This document shows positions 30,438 to 39,089 of a stretch of 64,000 bases of DNA, piece after piece. The DNA is from Phycisphaerales bacterium. GTDB taxonomy: Bacteria; Planctomycetota; Phycisphaerae; Tepidisphaerales; Tepidisphaeraceae. The position numbers and the translations under genes were made by a program. Position 1 is the first letter of the stretch. Each line of letters opens with the position of its first letter. The stretch is taken from assembly GCA_020853095.1 (NCBI GenBank), contig JADYZN010000055.1:1-64000 (forward strand), read 5' to 3'. The notes beneath the pieces are model-generated. The model saw nothing but the letters and a program-made list of their open reading frames with translations. It was not told where the DNA came from and made no database searches.

Positions 30438-31158
30438 TCTTCCGGATGCGCAGACCATCGGGCGCTTCGATTGCCCGGCCGACGGTCGTCAGCGCATCCA
30501 GCCGCGCCGCGAATTCGATGTCCGCCCCAAGCCCGGCCGCCAGCACGTTGCGGCCACCCTCGGATTGGCCCAGCGCCGCGGAGAGGTTGTGCTTGTTGGA
30601 TTCATAGAGCCATCGTGCGATGCGTGATTCATCCCCGGCGCAATCCATCGGGCCGATTCGATCCATCGCCGACAGGACCGCGCCGCAGCCGATCAAATCC
30701 TCCATGGCTGCCCGTCCGTTGGTCCCGGCGCACAACAGGATCGCATCGCACCCTTGATTGGCCACCTGACGGGCGACGGCCGAGGCATTGACGATCGCGC
30801 CGACCAGCAGATGCGCTGCGCCCCGCGCCCCGACCAGGGCGCGCGTCCCGTTGGTGGTGGCCATGAACAACGTCCGGCCGGCGTGGCCGGCGTGCCAGAC
30901 GCCGGGGCTGTTGCCCAGGTCAAAACCACTCGGCCGCAGGCAATTTTGTTCGCCGCACAGCAGTCGATCGGCCCCAAACGAATCACCGGCCGATCTCGCG
31001 GCGTCGATGTCCGTGAAAATGCGGATTTCCTCCACCCCCGCATCCAGCGCGGCCGTCATCGTGGTCGTCGCCCGCAGGACATCGAACACCACCACTGTAT
31101 GCCGGGACAGGTCAAACCGGCTCAATTCCGCCGGCAACAGGGCCACTTCCATCTTCAC
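30421..31158 (-). CDS. comB: 2-phosphosulfolactate phosphatase ComB
   Basis: Hydrolyses 2-phosphosulfolactate to sulfolactate; known from coenzyme M synthesis in methanogens but widespread in bacteria, where it probably serves sulfonate metabolism or acts on another phosphate ester. Family motifs: VVFDVLRATTTM near residue 22, GEQNCLRPSGFDLGNSP near 68, ATTNGTRAL near 100 and LLCAGTNGRAAMEDLIGCG near 140. 245 residues, full length. No ComA or ComC gene is nearby. Separated from leuC by a terminator, so it likely has its own promoter. Confidence 0.92.
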   Translation of the reverse strand: MKMEVALLPAELSRFDLSRHTVVVFDVLRATTTMTAALDAGVEEIRIFTDIDAARSAGDSFGADRLLCGEQNCLRPSGFDLGNSPGVWHAGHAGRTLFMATTNGTRALVGARGAAHLLVGAIVNASAVARQVANQGCDAILLCAGTNGRAAMEDLIGCGAVLSAMDRIGPMDCAGDESRIARWLYESNKHNLSAALGQSEGGRNVLAAGLGADIEFAARLDALTTVGRAIEAPDGLRIRKITSTD

Positions 31159-31172
31159 GATTGTCTCCGGAT

Positions 31173-31202
31173 AAAAAAAGCCGCGGTGGCGTTCCGCGGC
31201 TT
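31173..31202 (-). terminator. Intrinsic terminator after leuC
   Basis: Nine-base-pair stem (31178-31186 with 31194-31202), 7-base loop. On the reverse strand it continues into a run of seven T residues (31179-31173). It lies 24 bases after the leuC stop and 15 bases before the comB start, so the two genes are separate transcripts. Confidence 0.85.
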
Positions 31203-31225
31203 GAATCGCAAAGCATTCATTCGGG

Positions 31226-32632
31226 CTACACCACGCCGGCCATGCCGGTTTGGATCGGGTCGCTGACGTAGTCGCGCGGATCGGTGATCCGGCCGGTCAG
31301 GGCGCTGGCGGCGACCGTCAGCGGGCTGGCCAGATAAACCGAGGACTTGGTGCTTCCCATCCGGCCGGGGAAATTGCGGTTGGTGGTCGAGATGCAGACC
31401 TCGGCGTTGTTCAACCGTCCAAAGGTGTCGCTCGGCCCGCCCAGACAGGCGGCGCAACCGCTTGGACCCAGCTTGCATCCCGCGTCCAGCAACACCTCCT
31501 CGATGCTCTTTTCGTTGCCCTGGCGGGGCATTCCCTTCAGGTTCAGCCGGCGCATGTCCGCGTGAACCTCGGTGCTGCCGGGGACGACGTAGGTTTCGAT
31601 TTTGACCTGATTTCCCTTGAGAATGTTGGCTGCGAAAATCATGTCGGTGATCTTGCCGCCGGTGCATGAACCGACGTAGGCCCGGTCCAGTTTCACCTGC
31701 CGGCAATTGTGGGCCGTGTCCTTGTTGTCGGGGGAATGGGGCTTGGCGACCATCGGCTCCATCGTGTCCAGGTTCCATTCATGTTCGTAGATGTACCGGG
31801 CATCGGAATCGTCCCGTTCCACCTGCCAATGGGGCACGTTGGATCGCTGGCGGACGTATTGCAACGTCTTCTCATCGACATCGCACACGCCGTTTTTGCC
31901 GCCGGCCTCGATGGCCATGTTGGTCAACGTCATGCGGTCTTCGAGGGTCAGGGATGAAATGCCCTCTCCCGCGAAATACATCGTGCGATAGGTCGCCCCA
32001 TCCACGCCGATCTCGCCGATCACGGCCAGGATCAGATCCTTGGCCGTCAGATAGGCCGGGATCCGACCGTGAAAGGTGAATTTCATCGTCGGCGGAACTT
32101 TCAGCCAGGTCTTTCCCGTCCCCAGCGCGAAGGCCGCATCGGTGTTCCCCACGCCGGTGGCGAACTGCCCGAACGCGCCGGCCGTGCAGGTGTGGCTGTC
32201 GGTCCCCAGCAGGATTTCACCCGGTCGCACGTGACCTTCTTCCGGCAGGGCCTTGTGACAGACGCCTTTGTAGTTGGTCTTGGTCGGGTCCTTGTATGGA
32301 TTGGGCATCCCCGGCTCGTTTTTGACAAAATCCGGGTCGTAATAGTATTTCAGCCCCTGTTCACGCACGAAATCGCGCAGAATCTGAATGTTGCGGTGGC
32401 ACTTCTCGTCGGCGGTGAAAATGTAATGGTCGGGGACGATGACCACCTTGTCGCCGTTCCAGACCTTGGCCTGCCGGCCGAACTTTTCGTGAAAAATCCC
32501 GATCGTGCCCGGCCCGCAGACATCGTGCGTCATCAGCACATCCACGTCCACCCAGACGTTCTCCCCCGGTGCAACGCTCTTCTTCCCGCCGTGGCGGGCC
32601 AGGATCTTCTCAGTCATCGTCATACCGGCCAT
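31226..32632 (-). CDS. leuC: 3-isopropylmalate dehydratase large subunit (LeuC/aconitase family)
   Basis: [4Fe-4S] dehydratase that isomerises 2- to 3-isopropylmalate in leucine synthesis with a small LeuD subunit. Cluster ligands are visible in GSCTGGKITD (about residue 340) and CAACLGG (about 400), and LLGTDSHTCTAGAFGQFATG is the substrate-loop signature. 468 residues from the ATG at 32632, which has AGGAG eight bases upstream. An inserted stretch near PNPYKDPTKTNYKG is unusual and leaves room for a homoaconitase-like substrate. No leuD lies in the window. Confidence 0.9.
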   Translation of the reverse strand: MAGMTMTEKILARHGGKKSVAPGENVWVDVDVLMTHDVCGPGTIGIFHEKFGRQAKVWNGDKVVIVPDHYIFTADEKCHRNIQILRDFVREQGLKYYYDPDFVKNEPGMPNPYKDPTKTNYKGVCHKALPEEGHVRPGEILLGTDSHTCTAGAFGQFATGVGNTDAAFALGTGKTWLKVPPTMKFTFHGRIPAYLTAKDLILAVIGEIGVDGATYRTMYFAGEGISSLTLEDRMTLTNMAIEAGGKNGVCDVDEKTLQYVRQRSNVPHWQVERDDSDARYIYEHEWNLDTMEPMVAKPHSPDNKDTAHNCRQVKLDRAYVGSCTGGKITDMIFAANILKGNQVKIETYVVPGSTEVHADMRRLNLKGMPRQGNEKSIEEVLLDAGCKLGPSGCAACLGGPSDTFGRLNNAEVCISTTNRNFPGRMGSTKSSVYLASPLTVAASALTGRITDPRDYVSDPIQTGMAGVV

Positions 32633-32773
32633 GAACATCGCTCCTGATGCAAAAAACAAGACCTTCGATTATAGCACGGCCAATCGGCCGGTTCTATCAC
32701 CTCCCAATGCGATTTTCTCGTGGAGTTTAGAGCGTGTTATTCACTTTGGGCATGATCCTGCGATTATGGAGGG

Positions 32774-32943
32774 TTGGCAAGGAAGCCGTACAACTCTGAC
32801 TTCAAGGATTATGAATGAGCGTTCGTGGTCCCGTTTCTCACGCTCATGCGTGAGGATGCGCCGCTGCGTGTGCTCGACCTTCGCGAGGTGTTCGTTGCCC
32901 TGGGGGCGATAAAGGGGGTTGGACCCTGGGGTTGGGATCCTTT
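32774..32943 (+). pseudogene. IS5-type (DUF4096) transposase N-terminal remnant
   Basis: Frame from a TTG at 32774 reads (L)ARKPYNSDFKDYE, then a TGA at 32816-32818, then AFVVPFLTLMREDAPLRV and LDLREVFVALG. This matches the usual start of IS5-group transposases, with the stop replacing the conserved Trp (TGG to TGA). Similarity fades after about 32940 and the catalytic DDE part is missing. GAGCGTGTTATTCAC at 32730 looks like a left terminal repeat; no matching right end was found. The 425 bases between leuC and the next gene otherwise hold nothing recognisable. Confidence 0.65.
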
Positions 32944-33057
32944 GCCGGAGCGGATTGGCTCTTACAGTGGAGCCGAAGCCGGACTTTTCCACGTTGCTGC
33001 GACAGGGCACAATGACCGGGTTGGAACGTGGATACCATTGCCTGTAGACTGAATCCG

Positions 33058-34272
33058 ATGAAAATTACCTCGGTTAAAACGGTTTTACTCACCGGACCCT
33101 GTACCAATGACCCGTTTCTTTCCGAAGCCCGCAAACGGCGCAGCGCGGCCTTTATTGAAGTGCATACCGATGCGGGACTGGTCGGGCTGGGGGAGACCTA
33201 TGCCGGTTATTTTTGTCCGGAGATGGTCCCGGAGATCGTGCGGTTTTTTGAGCCGATTCTGCTGGGGCAGACGGTGGAGAACATCAGCGCGTTGTGGGAC
33301 CGGATGTATCAGTGCGGCAACTTCTGGTGCCGGGTGGGGTTGGGGGCGATTGTCCTCAACGGCATCGAGGCGGCCTTGTGGGATTTGAAGGGCAAATCAC
33401 TGGGGCTGCCGGTCTATGAGTTGCTCGGCGGCCGCAAACACGATTCGCTGCCGGCCTACGCGACCGGCGGGCCGAGCAACTATCCCAAGGAGAAGCTGGC
33501 CAAAAAGATGGATTTTTATCTCTCGCTGGGATTTGGCGGGTTGAAGGTGGGGACGGGTAGTTGCGATGCGGATGGAAACTTTCAGGCGCCCAAAGGTCCC
33601 GCGGCCAACGCTGATTTTGAAGCCGACAAACTCCGGTTCATGCGCCAACACGCCGGGGCGGATGTCGCCATCATGCTGGATGGCCACATGGGCAACAATC
33701 ACGTCAACACGTGGGATGTGTCGACCGCGCTGGCCGTGGCGCGGGCGCTGGAACCGTACAACCTGTTCTTCTTTGAAGAGCCGTTGCATTACACCGATCC
33801 GTGGGGTTATGCCCAGTTGTGCAAGAGCACCTCGATCCCCATCGCCGGCGGAGAATGCCTGACCACCACCTATGAATGGCGGGTTTTCGCCGAACGCGAC
33901 TGCTTTGACATCGGCCAGCCGGATGCTTCGTTCACCGGCGGGATGGAACAGTTCATGAAAGTCGCCGCCATGCTCGAAAGCCGCGGCCGCAAAATCGCCA
34001 CCCACGCCTGGGGGGCCGGCGGGTCGCTGATGCAGAACATCCATTGCGGTTTTGCCGCCGCCAACACCTGCATCCTTGAAGTCGCGCCGGCCTACGGCCC
34101 GCTGCATTCGGAGGTCATCGGCGATTCGTTTGTCATGCGTGATGGCCGCGTTCTGCCGCCGCAGACGCCCGGGCTGGGCATCCAGTTGACCGATGCCATC
34201 AAGAATAAATTCCCCTTTGTCCCCGGCAGCGGCGAATTTAACAGCGTCCCGGGAAAAATCCTCACCGATTGA
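33058..34272 (+). CDS. Mandelate racemase/muconate lactonizing enzyme family dehydratase
   Basis: Enolase-superfamily enzyme, probably an acid-sugar dehydratase giving a 2-keto-3-deoxy acid. 404 residues with the capping domain, then the barrel: Lys in GFGGLKVG (about 163), metal ligands in IMLDGHMG (Asp about 210), FFEEPLHY (Glu about 240) and AGGECL (Glu about 263), and the His/Asp dyad in DIGQPDAS and IATHAWGAGG (His about 318). This is the mandelate racemase subgroup pattern. First of a cluster with a dehydrogenase and transporter; the substrate cannot be read. ATG at 33058 is the natural start. Confidence 0.92.
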   Translation: MKITSVKTVLLTGPCTNDPFLSEARKRRSAAFIEVHTDAGLVGLGETYAGYFCPEMVPEIVRFFEPILLGQTVENISALWDRMYQCGNFWCRVGLGAIVLNGIEAALWDLKGKSLGLPVYELLGGRKHDSLPAYATGGPSNYPKEKLAKKMDFYLSLGFGGLKVGTGSCDADGNFQAPKGPAANADFEADKLRFMRQHAGADVAIMLDGHMGNNHVNTWDVSTALAVARALEPYNLFFFEEPLHYTDPWGYAQLCKSTSIPIAGGECLTTTYEWRVFAERDCFDIGQPDASFTGGMEQFMKVAAMLESRGRKIATHAWGAGGSLMQNIHCGFAAANTCILEVAPAYGPLHSEVIGDSFVMRDGRVLPPQTPGLGIQLTDAIKNKFPFVPGSGEFNSVPGKILTD

Positions 34273-34291
34273 ACGAACGGATCCGATTAAC

Positions 34292-35305
34292 ATGCCGAAC
34301 ATCTGCATTCACAACGCGATTTATGCGCCGGGGCTGGAACGTCTGCGGGAATTGCCCGGCGTGAACCTGACGATTCTTCCGCCGAAGGAGCCTGATTCGT
34401 GGCTTTTGCCGGAGGATGTGGCCGGTCAGGTCGAAATCCTTTTTTCATCCACCGCTCCATCCAATCTGGACGCCGCCAAACGGCTTCGATTGCTGCACAT
34501 CGATTCGGCCGGCTACAGCCAGCTTTTTGAATATAAGCTTCACGAACGCGACATCCGCGCCTGCAACGCCACGGGCGTGTACGACATCCCGATCGCCGAG
34601 TGGAACGTGGCGATGATGATCAACCTGCTGCGGGATCTCCGCGGCATGATCCGCCATCAGGAGGCGGGCATCTGGGATCGCGACGCCCGGTTTCAACGAC
34701 AGTTGCGCGGCAGCACCGTCGGTTTCTGGGGATACGGCGGGCTGGCCCGCGAGACGGCCCGCCTTTGCAAGGCGATGGGGTTGAACGTCCACGTCTTCTC
34801 CCGCTCGCCCATCCGGCCGCGCGATGACCATTACGTCGTTCCCGGCACCGGCGATCCGCGGGGCGTGCTGCCGGATGCCGTTTTCGGGCCGGACAGGAAG
34901 GCGGAATTTCTTGGCAACCTGGATTTTCTGATCATCGCCATGCCGCTGACCGATCAGACCCGCGGCCTGATCGGCGAGGATGACCTCAAACTCCTGCCCC
35001 GCCGGGCGTATCTGCTGAACCCGGCGCGCGGACCGATCATCCAGGAACAGGCGTTGTTGCGGGCGCTGAATGAACGATGGATCGCCGGCGCTGCGCTGGA
35101 CACGCACTATCACTATCCGATGCCGCCGGACCATCCGTTGTGGAAATTCTCCAACGTCATCATGACGCCGCACATTTCCGGGTCGACCGCGATGCCGGAA
35201 TTTCCGCATCGTATCTGGGACATCTTCGTCGCCAACGTTGAACGATGGATCGCCGGCCGGCCGTTGCTCAACGAACTGACGCCAGGGCAGCTTGCCGGGC
35301 AGTAA
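34292..35305 (+). CDS. D-2-hydroxyacid dehydrogenase-like protein lacking the catalytic Glu
   Basis: 337 residues of the D-isomer-specific 2-hydroxyacid dehydrogenase fold: NAD site with GFWGYGGLARETARL (about 146), catalytic Arg in LNPARGPI (about 246) and catalytic His in MTPHISGST (about 292). The third catalytic residue, Glu in the usual ...DVFxxEPL, is replaced: the segment reads LDTHYHYPMPPDHPLW, so a Tyr stands where Glu269 of E. coli SerA would be (29 residues after the Arg). Follows the dehydratase gene by 19 bases, likely one operon. It may reduce a 2-keto acid, or have a changed reaction. Confidence 0.88.
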   Translation: MPNICIHNAIYAPGLERLRELPGVNLTILPPKEPDSWLLPEDVAGQVEILFSSTAPSNLDAAKRLRLLHIDSAGYSQLFEYKLHERDIRACNATGVYDIPIAEWNVAMMINLLRDLRGMIRHQEAGIWDRDARFQRQLRGSTVGFWGYGGLARETARLCKAMGLNVHVFSRSPIRPRDDHYVVPGTGDPRGVLPDAVFGPDRKAEFLGNLDFLIIAMPLTDQTRGLIGEDDLKLLPRRAYLLNPARGPIIQEQALLRALNERWIAGAALDTHYHYPMPPDHPLWKFSNVIMTPHISGSTAMPEFPHRIWDIFVANVERWIAGRPLLNELTPGQLAGQ

Positions 35306-35308
35306 ACG

Positions 35309-36247
35309 TCACGAAGTCGTTTTATTTGCGACAACCTGCCGGCCCATCCGGGCCAGTCCGATGCCGGAGATGATCAGCACCACCCCGACCCACACCGGCC
35401 ATCCCATCGGCACCTTCTGCCAGAGGGCCATCACCACCAATGCCAGAATCGGCGCAAGGTTAAACAGCGCCAACTGGCCGGCCGTCGGTTGGCGTTCCAA
35501 TCCGAAAAAATAAAGACAGGTGGGCAGCGCGATGAAAATCATTCCCGCGATCATCGCAATTAAGGAGGTTGACGGGTGGTCAAACAGGTGGCCCGATCCC
35601 GAAACCGCCAGCCAGATGCCTGAAACCACCATTGCCACGATGTTGTAAATCAGGATCGAGCCGATGCCCTGGATGTTCCATTTCTGCGTCGCCGAGGAAA
35701 ACCATCCCCAGACGAACGCGCCGGCCAGTGCCAGCAGCGGCCACTGAAGGTTGTCCAGCCGGTCGAATGTGATACCGGACGACCGGCCGAAATAGACGCC
35801 GACGGCTGAGATCATCAAACCAACCCATTCCAGCAACCGAACCGCCCGACGTTCAACCCATATCGCCATCAGGAGAAAAGTGAACAAAGGCCACAGATAA
35901 TTCGCCATCATCACCATCGGCACGCCGGTCGCCGATGCGCGGGTCATGGCCACCAGGTACAGGCAGTAATACAGCGTGTATCCAAACAGCCCCAGCGAAA
36001 TCGCGACCGACAGCGTTCGATAGTCCATCTTGGTCCGGCCGGCCCGGCCGATGAATGGATTGATCACCGACAAAAAGATCACGCTCCCCAGCGAATAAAG
36101 GAAGAACATCTCGAACGCGCTCAATCCGCGCCGCGCAAGAAAAACGGTGATCGATGGAGTGATGGAGAACAAGACCAGCGACCCCAGGATCCACCCCAGG
36201 GCGCTGGATCGACGGCGAACCGGACAGGCCAGCAATTGTTCACTCAT
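35309..36247 (-). CDS. EamA/DMT-family transporter
   Basis: 312 residues, ten predicted membrane helices in two EamA repeats (first repeat about 18-150 with MVMMANYLWPLFTFLLM; second about 165-300 with PTCLYFFGLERQPTAGQLALFNLAPILALVV-type ending). Members export or import small metabolites such as amino acids and sugar derivatives. Convergent with the dehydrogenase gene, only three bases apart, and nine bases before the ceramidase-like gene on its own strand, so probably co-transcribed from upstream. Confidence 0.88.
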   Translation of the reverse strand: MSEQLLACPVRRRSSALGWILGSLVLFSITPSITVFLARRGLSAFEMFFLYSLGSVIFLSVINPFIGRAGRTKMDYRTLSVAISLGLFGYTLYYCLYLVAMTRASATGVPMVMMANYLWPLFTFLLMAIWVERRAVRLLEWVGLMISAVGVYFGRSSGITFDRLDNLQWPLLALAGAFVWGWFSSATQKWNIQGIGSILIYNIVAMVVSGIWLAVSGSGHLFDHPSTSLIAMIAGMIFIALPTCLYFFGLERQPTAGQLALFNLAPILALVVMALWQKVPMGWPVWVGVVLIISGIGLARMGRQVVANKTTS

Positions 36248-36256
36248 CGGAGATCG

Positions 36257-37582
36257 TTAGGAAGAAAATTGTTGTCGCAACATCCGATAGGCGTCGATGA
36301 AGCGTTGATTGATGCCGCTTTTGAATGGCCCGGTCGACGGGATCCACAGGTAACTTTCGGTTTCATATCCGCCGCGAGGCAACTCCTCATCGTTGGGCAC
36401 GTAACAACAACACCCGCCGGTGTATCCCAAAACCATCGCATTGTGCGGCCGAAAGGCGGCTTCAATCGCCCGGCCCAGCCCGCACAGGGGTTCACAGTTC
36501 ATCCCAAACAGGCTGTATTGTTCATTCAGTTGCAATGCCTGGAGTCGAAACGGAACCTTGTCGGCGATGGCCTGGCCTTTGTTCAACAGGTTCAGCCCCG
36601 CGTGCATGTAATCAATTTCCCATTCGCTTCCATCCCGCAGTGTTTCCAGTGATGGGCGGGTGGCGTAGGTACTCTGGCAGGGCAGGTCCATCGAACGGAC
36701 GCCAAAGGAGAGTTTTAACGGCCCGCAGTCATTCCATGCGCCATGGATGGCCGACATCGTTTGAACGCAGAGCGGTTCGACCAGCTTCGGTAACTCATGA
36801 AGCCCGACCGTCCGCCAATGGTCCCCTTCGACCGTGAACGCCGGCCGGGCATCTCCGGCACACGCCTGTAAAAAAGCCATTGGCACGGCGTGATTCAGTT
36901 GCGTTTCGATCGCCGTCCGCCAGGCGCCGACATAATCGGCCGTCAGGAGATGCTGCGCGCCGGTGGAGGTGGGATGACAGGCCAGTATCGGCAGCAGCGC
37001 CTTCAACGCCCCGGCCGAGTCCCGAATCGCGAAGATCCGAAGCCGCCCATCAATCGGCCCATCCGGGTCGGGGGCCAGCGCTACTTTGCCCTCGGTCATC
37101 TTTCGACGATTGATGGGCAAATCGGTTGTCGTTTCGGTGTAATGCAGCGTGCCGGTGAAGGCCCGGTCGCGGGATGCCGACATCGCGGCCGTAATGTTCC
37201 GCCATACTTCATCGAGATAGAGCCGGATCATTTCCTTGTATCCATCCGAATGACGGATAAATGACCGGCGATTTTCCACGCCCGGCTCGGGGCGGGTCAA
37301 CGGCCCGCCGTGCGTGTGGGAGGCGTTGAGAAAAATGGCCTCCGGCCGGCAATTCAACGACTTGGCGATTCGACCCACACCCTCTTCAAAAAAATGGCCA
37401 TCCGGAAACTGGCACAGGTCGGCCGAGCCGATCCATGCTTCGCGTTGGCCATCGTTCAGGTAAACGGCCGTGAACGTCAACGGATCGTGAATGCCGTCAA
37501 AACAGTCGAGCCGGGCATCATATCCACCCATCGGCAACGGAAATGGAGGATTGATCTCCACGCGATGCACGCCAAATTTCAT
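36257..37582 (-). CDS. Neutral/alkaline ceramidase-like hydrolase (copy 1)
   Basis: 441 residues matching the N-terminal catalytic domain of neutral/alkaline non-lysosomal ceramidases, a fold widely found in planctomycete sugar-acid clusters without proven ceramidase activity. Visible: KFGVHRVEINPPFPLPMGGY at the start, SADLCQFP, the metal-binding-type FLNASHTHGGP (about 90) and LQACAGDARP (about 250). No signal peptide, so it is likely cytoplasmic. ATG at 37582 chosen with AGGAA upstream; the frame continues to 37678. A distant relative is at 58321-59796. Substrate unknown; the setting suggests a hydrolytic step in an acid-sugar pathway. Confidence 0.82.
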   Translation of the reverse strand: MKFGVHRVEINPPFPLPMGGYDARLDCFDGIHDPLTFTAVYLNDGQREAWIGSADLCQFPDGHFFEEGVGRIAKSLNCRPEAIFLNASHTHGGPLTRPEPGVENRRSFIRHSDGYKEMIRLYLDEVWRNITAAMSASRDRAFTGTLHYTETTTDLPINRRKMTEGKVALAPDPDGPIDGRLRIFAIRDSAGALKALLPILACHPTSTGAQHLLTADYVGAWRTAIETQLNHAVPMAFLQACAGDARPAFTVEGDHWRTVGLHELPKLVEPLCVQTMSAIHGAWNDCGPLKLSFGVRSMDLPCQSTYATRPSLETLRDGSEWEIDYMHAGLNLLNKGQAIADKVPFRLQALQLNEQYSLFGMNCEPLCGLGRAIEAAFRPHNAMVLGYTGGCCCYVPNDEELPRGGYETESYLWIPSTGPFKSGINQRFIDAYRMLRQQFSS

Positions 37583-37629
37583 GGGGATGTTCCTGTGGGA
37601 AAGAGCGATGTCATCATGTGGAGGGGTCA

Positions 37630-38199
37630 TTATCGACCGGCGGCCTGACGGATGCAATAATCGAACAACGTCCGCCATTCCAGCCGCTGCAATTCCACCG
37701 CGGCGGCGAACATCACCTCATCGGCCTGGGTGTTCAACCGCTGGACCCAATCGACGAAATGATTCGAACTCCATCCATTTAAGTTCAGCTTTAACAAGGA
37801 CTTATCGGCCGGAAGGGGGTTGATGATGTCCGATGCGCGGGCCGACAGGGTTGCCAAAACGGGGTGGTCGGCGCATCGGTCATACCAGTATTTGCTGTTG
37901 GAAAAATCCCCCTCGCGGCGGTGCATGATGGCATGCCAGAACGAGCCGGTGGGATCGTCGATCCCCTGGCTGATGGTGTGCGATTGTTCCAAGCCATCGC
38001 GCCAAAGCCACAGCCCGGCCAACATCGCCCGCGCATGAAGCTCAGACCGGATCGGGACGATCAACAACTGCCCGGCCGACACATCCTCCAGCGCCGGCAC
38101 GGATGCGGGAGCGGAAACCGCGACCAGTTGGTCGTAGTTGCCCTCCTGAATGATCCGATGCGCCAGGGGCGACAGGGGGTCGGTGCCGGGGTCGTGCAT
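37630..38199 (-). CDS. Conserved protein of unknown function in the catabolic cluster
   Basis: 189 residues, no signal peptide, no membrane helix. Central phrase SQGIDDPTGSFWHAIMHRREGDFSNSKYWYDRCADHPV recalls uncharacterised planctomycete and verrucomicrobial proteins annotated only as hypothetical; the conserved His/Arg/Trp/Tyr-rich block suggests an enzyme or ligand-binding helical protein. It sits between the ceramidase-like and dioxygenase genes with 47- and 37-base gaps, so one reverse-strand operon of four genes (35309-38956) is likely. Confidence 0.75.
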   Translation of the reverse strand: MHDPGTDPLSPLAHRIIQEGNYDQLVAVSAPASVPALEDVSAGQLLIVPIRSELHARAMLAGLWLWRDGLEQSHTISQGIDDPTGSFWHAIMHRREGDFSNSKYWYDRCADHPVLATLSARASDIINPLPADKSLLKLNLNGWSSNHFVDWVQRLNTQADEVMFAAAVELQRLEWRTLFDYCIRQAAGR

Positions 38200-38236
38200 G
38201 GCTGGATTGTATGCGCGCCGGCGGCAAAATCGAGAA

Positions 38237-38956
38237 TCATTTGGCCTGCGCCTGCGTGTACGCCGCCTTGAACTGCGGGTCGTACTTGGTGTGTTCGCCT
38301 CGATAAACCAGCAGAAAGCCGCAGCGGTTGCGGTCGGACTTGTTGGGGGCGCTGTAATGGATGGTGTGGCAATGGTGGATCAGCGCATCGCCCGGGTCGA
38401 GCGTGCCGCAGAACTTGTCGGATTCCTCGGCCGGCGGCATCTGGGCCAGGCCCATCGAATTGCCCGTCACGCCGGAGGGTTTGTGCGGCAACATCCCCTG
38501 TTTGTGCGTCCCTTTGACGTAATAGATCGGCCCGTTTTCAAGCGTCACCGCATCGACCGCGATCCAGATGGTCAGCACATCCGCCGGCGTCTGACAAAAA
38601 TAGGCGTTGTCCTGATGCGCCGGCACGGCCGAGCCGATCTTCGCCGGCTTGTTGAAGGTTTCAGCGCCCACCAGCACCGGCGTGCCATGCACCAGCGGCC
38701 TGACGGTGGAGACAATGCCCGGACGGCGTGAAAATTCGTCAAAAAACCGGTCGTGCTTCTCCATCCGCCACAGGTTGCGGACCGATTTGCCGTCGGCCTC
38801 CAATACGCGGTCCGACTCGGGCAGCCCGGGCAGAACCTGATGGGAATATCGGTCGATTTCAGACTTCAGTTGCGCCAATTCATCGGCGCTGAGGAATTTG
38901 CGAATGCGGATGAAACCATCTCGTTCATAGTCAGCGACCTGGCTGGCGGAAATCAT
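38237..38956 (-). CDS. Phytanoyl-CoA dioxygenase family protein
   Basis: Fe(II)/2-oxoglutarate-dependent oxygenase fold. 239 residues from the ATG at 38956, with AGGAG six bases upstream. Iron ligands: HQD in PAHQDNAYF (about 131-133) and a distal His in the HHCHTIHYSAPNKSD block (about 205); an Arg further on would bind 2-oxoglutarate. N-terminal DYERDGFIRIRKFLSADEL is typical of the family. First gene of the reverse operon, divergent from the GntR-type regulator, with an inverted repeat between them. Confidence 0.88.
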   Translation of the reverse strand: MISASQVADYERDGFIRIRKFLSADELAQLKSEIDRYSHQVLPGLPESDRVLEADGKSVRNLWRMEKHDRFFDEFSRRPGIVSTVRPLVHGTPVLVGAETFNKPAKIGSAVPAHQDNAYFCQTPADVLTIWIAVDAVTLENGPIYYVKGTHKQGMLPHKPSGVTGNSMGLAQMPPAEESDKFCGTLDPGDALIHHCHTIHYSAPNKSDRNRCGFLLVYRGEHTKYDPQFKAAYTQAQAK

Positions 38957-39016
38957 GGGTTGCTCCTGTTGGATAAAACACTTGCCGATCCGGCCGGATT
39001 GGCCGATAATCAAGGC

Positions 39017-39050
39017 ACTTGTTTATTTACACGACATCTTACCAACAAGT
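39017..39050. promoter_or_regulatory. Inverted repeat between dioxygenase and regulator genes
   Basis: Perfect 7-base inverted repeat ACTTGTT (39017-39023) and AACAAGT (39044-39050) with a 20-base spacer, in the 133-base divergent promoter region. The AT-rich spacer contains possible -10 sequences. A candidate operator for the adjacent GntR/LacI-hybrid regulator. Confidence 0.45.
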
Positions 39051-39089
39051 CCATCCCCGCCGCGGGGGCGGGCTTGTTCATCTGGTGAC

